Shown here: positions 63,655 through 64,000 of the stretch, one piece after another
How the letters are laid out: each line of letters starts with the position of its first letter
Position numbering within the stretch: the first letter of the stretch is position 1
Assembly: GCF_007421815.1 (NCBI RefSeq)
Contig: NZ_VLNT01000008.1
Span: 107,663-171,662 of the forward strand
Direction: 5' to 3'
DNA: 64,000 bases
From: Aeromicrobium piscarium
GTDB taxonomy: Bacteria > Actinomycetota > Actinomycetes > Propionibacteriales > Nocardioidaceae
The notes under the pieces: model-generated
Database searches by the model: none
Told to the model about the DNA's origin: nothing
Seen by the model: the letters and a program-made list of their open reading frames with translations, nothing else
Program-made: the position numbers and the translations under genes

Positions 63655-63966
63655 ATGCCGAAGAAGATCGATCAGAAGGTCAAGGAGCGGTGCGTGCGGC
63701 AGGTGCTGGAGCATCTGCCGGAGTATCCGTCGCTGACCGCAGCTGCCGAGTCCGTCGCGCGTCGCGAGGGGGTCGGGAAGGAGTCGGTGCGTCGCTGGGT
63801 TGTCCAGGCCCAGGTCGACGGCGGGCAGCGCCAGGGCGCCACGTCCGAGGAGCTGGCTGAGATCAAGGAGCTCAAGGCCAGGGTCCGGCGGCTCGAGGAA
63901 GATAACGAGGTCCTGCGCAGGGCCTCGATTTTCTTCGCGGGGGAACTCGACCCCCGCAATCGATGA
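63655..63966 (+). CDS. IS3-family transposase OrfA
   Basis: A 103-residue protein: the HTH region KVKERCVRQVLEHLPEYPSLTAAAESVARREGVGKESVRRWV and a C-terminal leucine-zipper (ELKARVRRLEEDNEVLRRASIFF). Start MPKKIDQ at 63655 after GAAGGAT, or MQT at 63646. In this family OrfA and OrfB are joined by -1 frameshifting; TTTTC near 63930 could be the slip site. Confidence 0.88.
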   Translation: MPKKIDQKVKERCVRQVLEHLPEYPSLTAAAESVARREGVGKESVRRWVVQAQVDGGQRQGATSEELAEIKELKARVRRLEEDNEVLRRASIFFAGELDPRNR

Positions 63967-64000
63967 TCGTCGCGTTCATCGACGAGCTGCGGGCCGAGGG
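63963..64000 (+). CDS. IS3-family transposase OrfB, N-terminal fragment
   Basis: ATG at 63963 overlaps the OrfA stop (ATGA). The first residues MIVAFIDELRAEG match the usual OrfB start (M-x-x-F-I-D-x-x-R). The DDE catalytic domain is beyond the window. Confidence 0.75.
   Translation, partial: MIVAFIDELRAE

Larger units (their letters stand above)
63602..64000 (+). mobile_element. IS3-family insertion sequence, left end (incomplete)
   Basis: The left inverted repeat starts TGAACCGCCCCAGGTTTGA at 63602, the usual form of IS3-family ends (TGAACCGCCCCGG-like). OrfA and the first codons of OrfB follow. The right end is outside the window, so neither target duplication nor full length can be checked. 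Confidence 0.8.

Overview
This 64-kb window is high-GC chromosomal DNA of an actinomycete (Actinomycetota). The call rests on the dnaK-grpE-dnaJ-hspR operon with a HspR-type inverted repeat upstream, a Corynebacterium-type PEP carboxylase, menaquinone synthesis (menB), the fused isobutyryl-CoA mutase IcmF, many GTG starts, and frequent ATGA/GTGA start-stop overlaps. I cannot fix the order or family from sequence alone. No gene-free stretch exceeds about 300 bases; the longest gaps (34849-35115, 39795-40079, 48231-48448, 56948-57187, 63346-63601) hold operators, palindromic repeats, a gene remnant or a tRNA fragment, except 56948-57187, which has only the ArsR operator at its end.

Left part (1-2215): end of an acyl-CoA synthetase, a Doc/ribbon-helix-helix toxin-antitoxin pair and a serine beta-lactamase-family hydrolase.

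2226-17523 is one catabolic region. A minus-strand operon encodes a complete Liv-type ABC importer, an Asp/Glu-racemase-family enzyme and a fumarate-reductase-like flavoprotein. It diverges from an IclR regulator gene and a CitE-like lyase. A second minus-strand operon (family III CoA-transferase, cyclase-family hydrolase, MmgE/PrpD, hydantoinase-like amidohydrolase) diverges from a second MmgE/PrpD gene. Both divergent junctions carry two near-identical 17-bp palindromes (GTTTC-N7-GAAAC type), so one IclR regulon probably covers about 15 kb. The substrate is unknown. Inside the second operon an 83-bp tandem duplication has created two 28-codon ORFs chained by ATGA overlaps.

17551-30816: a TetR regulator divergent from an NAD-dependent epimerase-like gene, ppc, an alpha/beta hydrolase, a frameshifted lipoprotein gene, the lutABC lactate-oxidation operon, a TauD-type dioxygenase, a membrane-anchored class III nucleotide cyclase, a DUF3800 gene, and a TetR/DUF4188 pair. 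30858-34848 is the heat-shock operon. 35116-45672: a CPA1 antiporter, an unusual membrane/Trp-rich/TetR operon, a dihydrofolate-reductase-like protein, an MFS remnant, MarR and IcmF, a thioesterase and a flavin reductase. 45768-54244: an amino-acid ABC importer, MenB, an acyltransferase-like membrane protein, a LysE exporter, a metal-receptor-like protein, dihydrolipoamide dehydrogenase and a GNAT enzyme. 54371-62234: a large membrane protein, an ArsR/SRPBCC operon, an ALDH7-type dehydrogenase, a lipoprotein and a response-regulator/thioredoxin-reductase fusion without the redox CxxC.

Right end (62264-64000): a RES/Xre-type toxin-antitoxin pair, a 3' tRNA fragment that may be an attachment-site scar, and the left end of an IS3-family element that runs off the window. 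Several intergenic regions carry a family of imperfect palindromes with constant GGCGGT/ACCGCC tips and locus-specific stem words.
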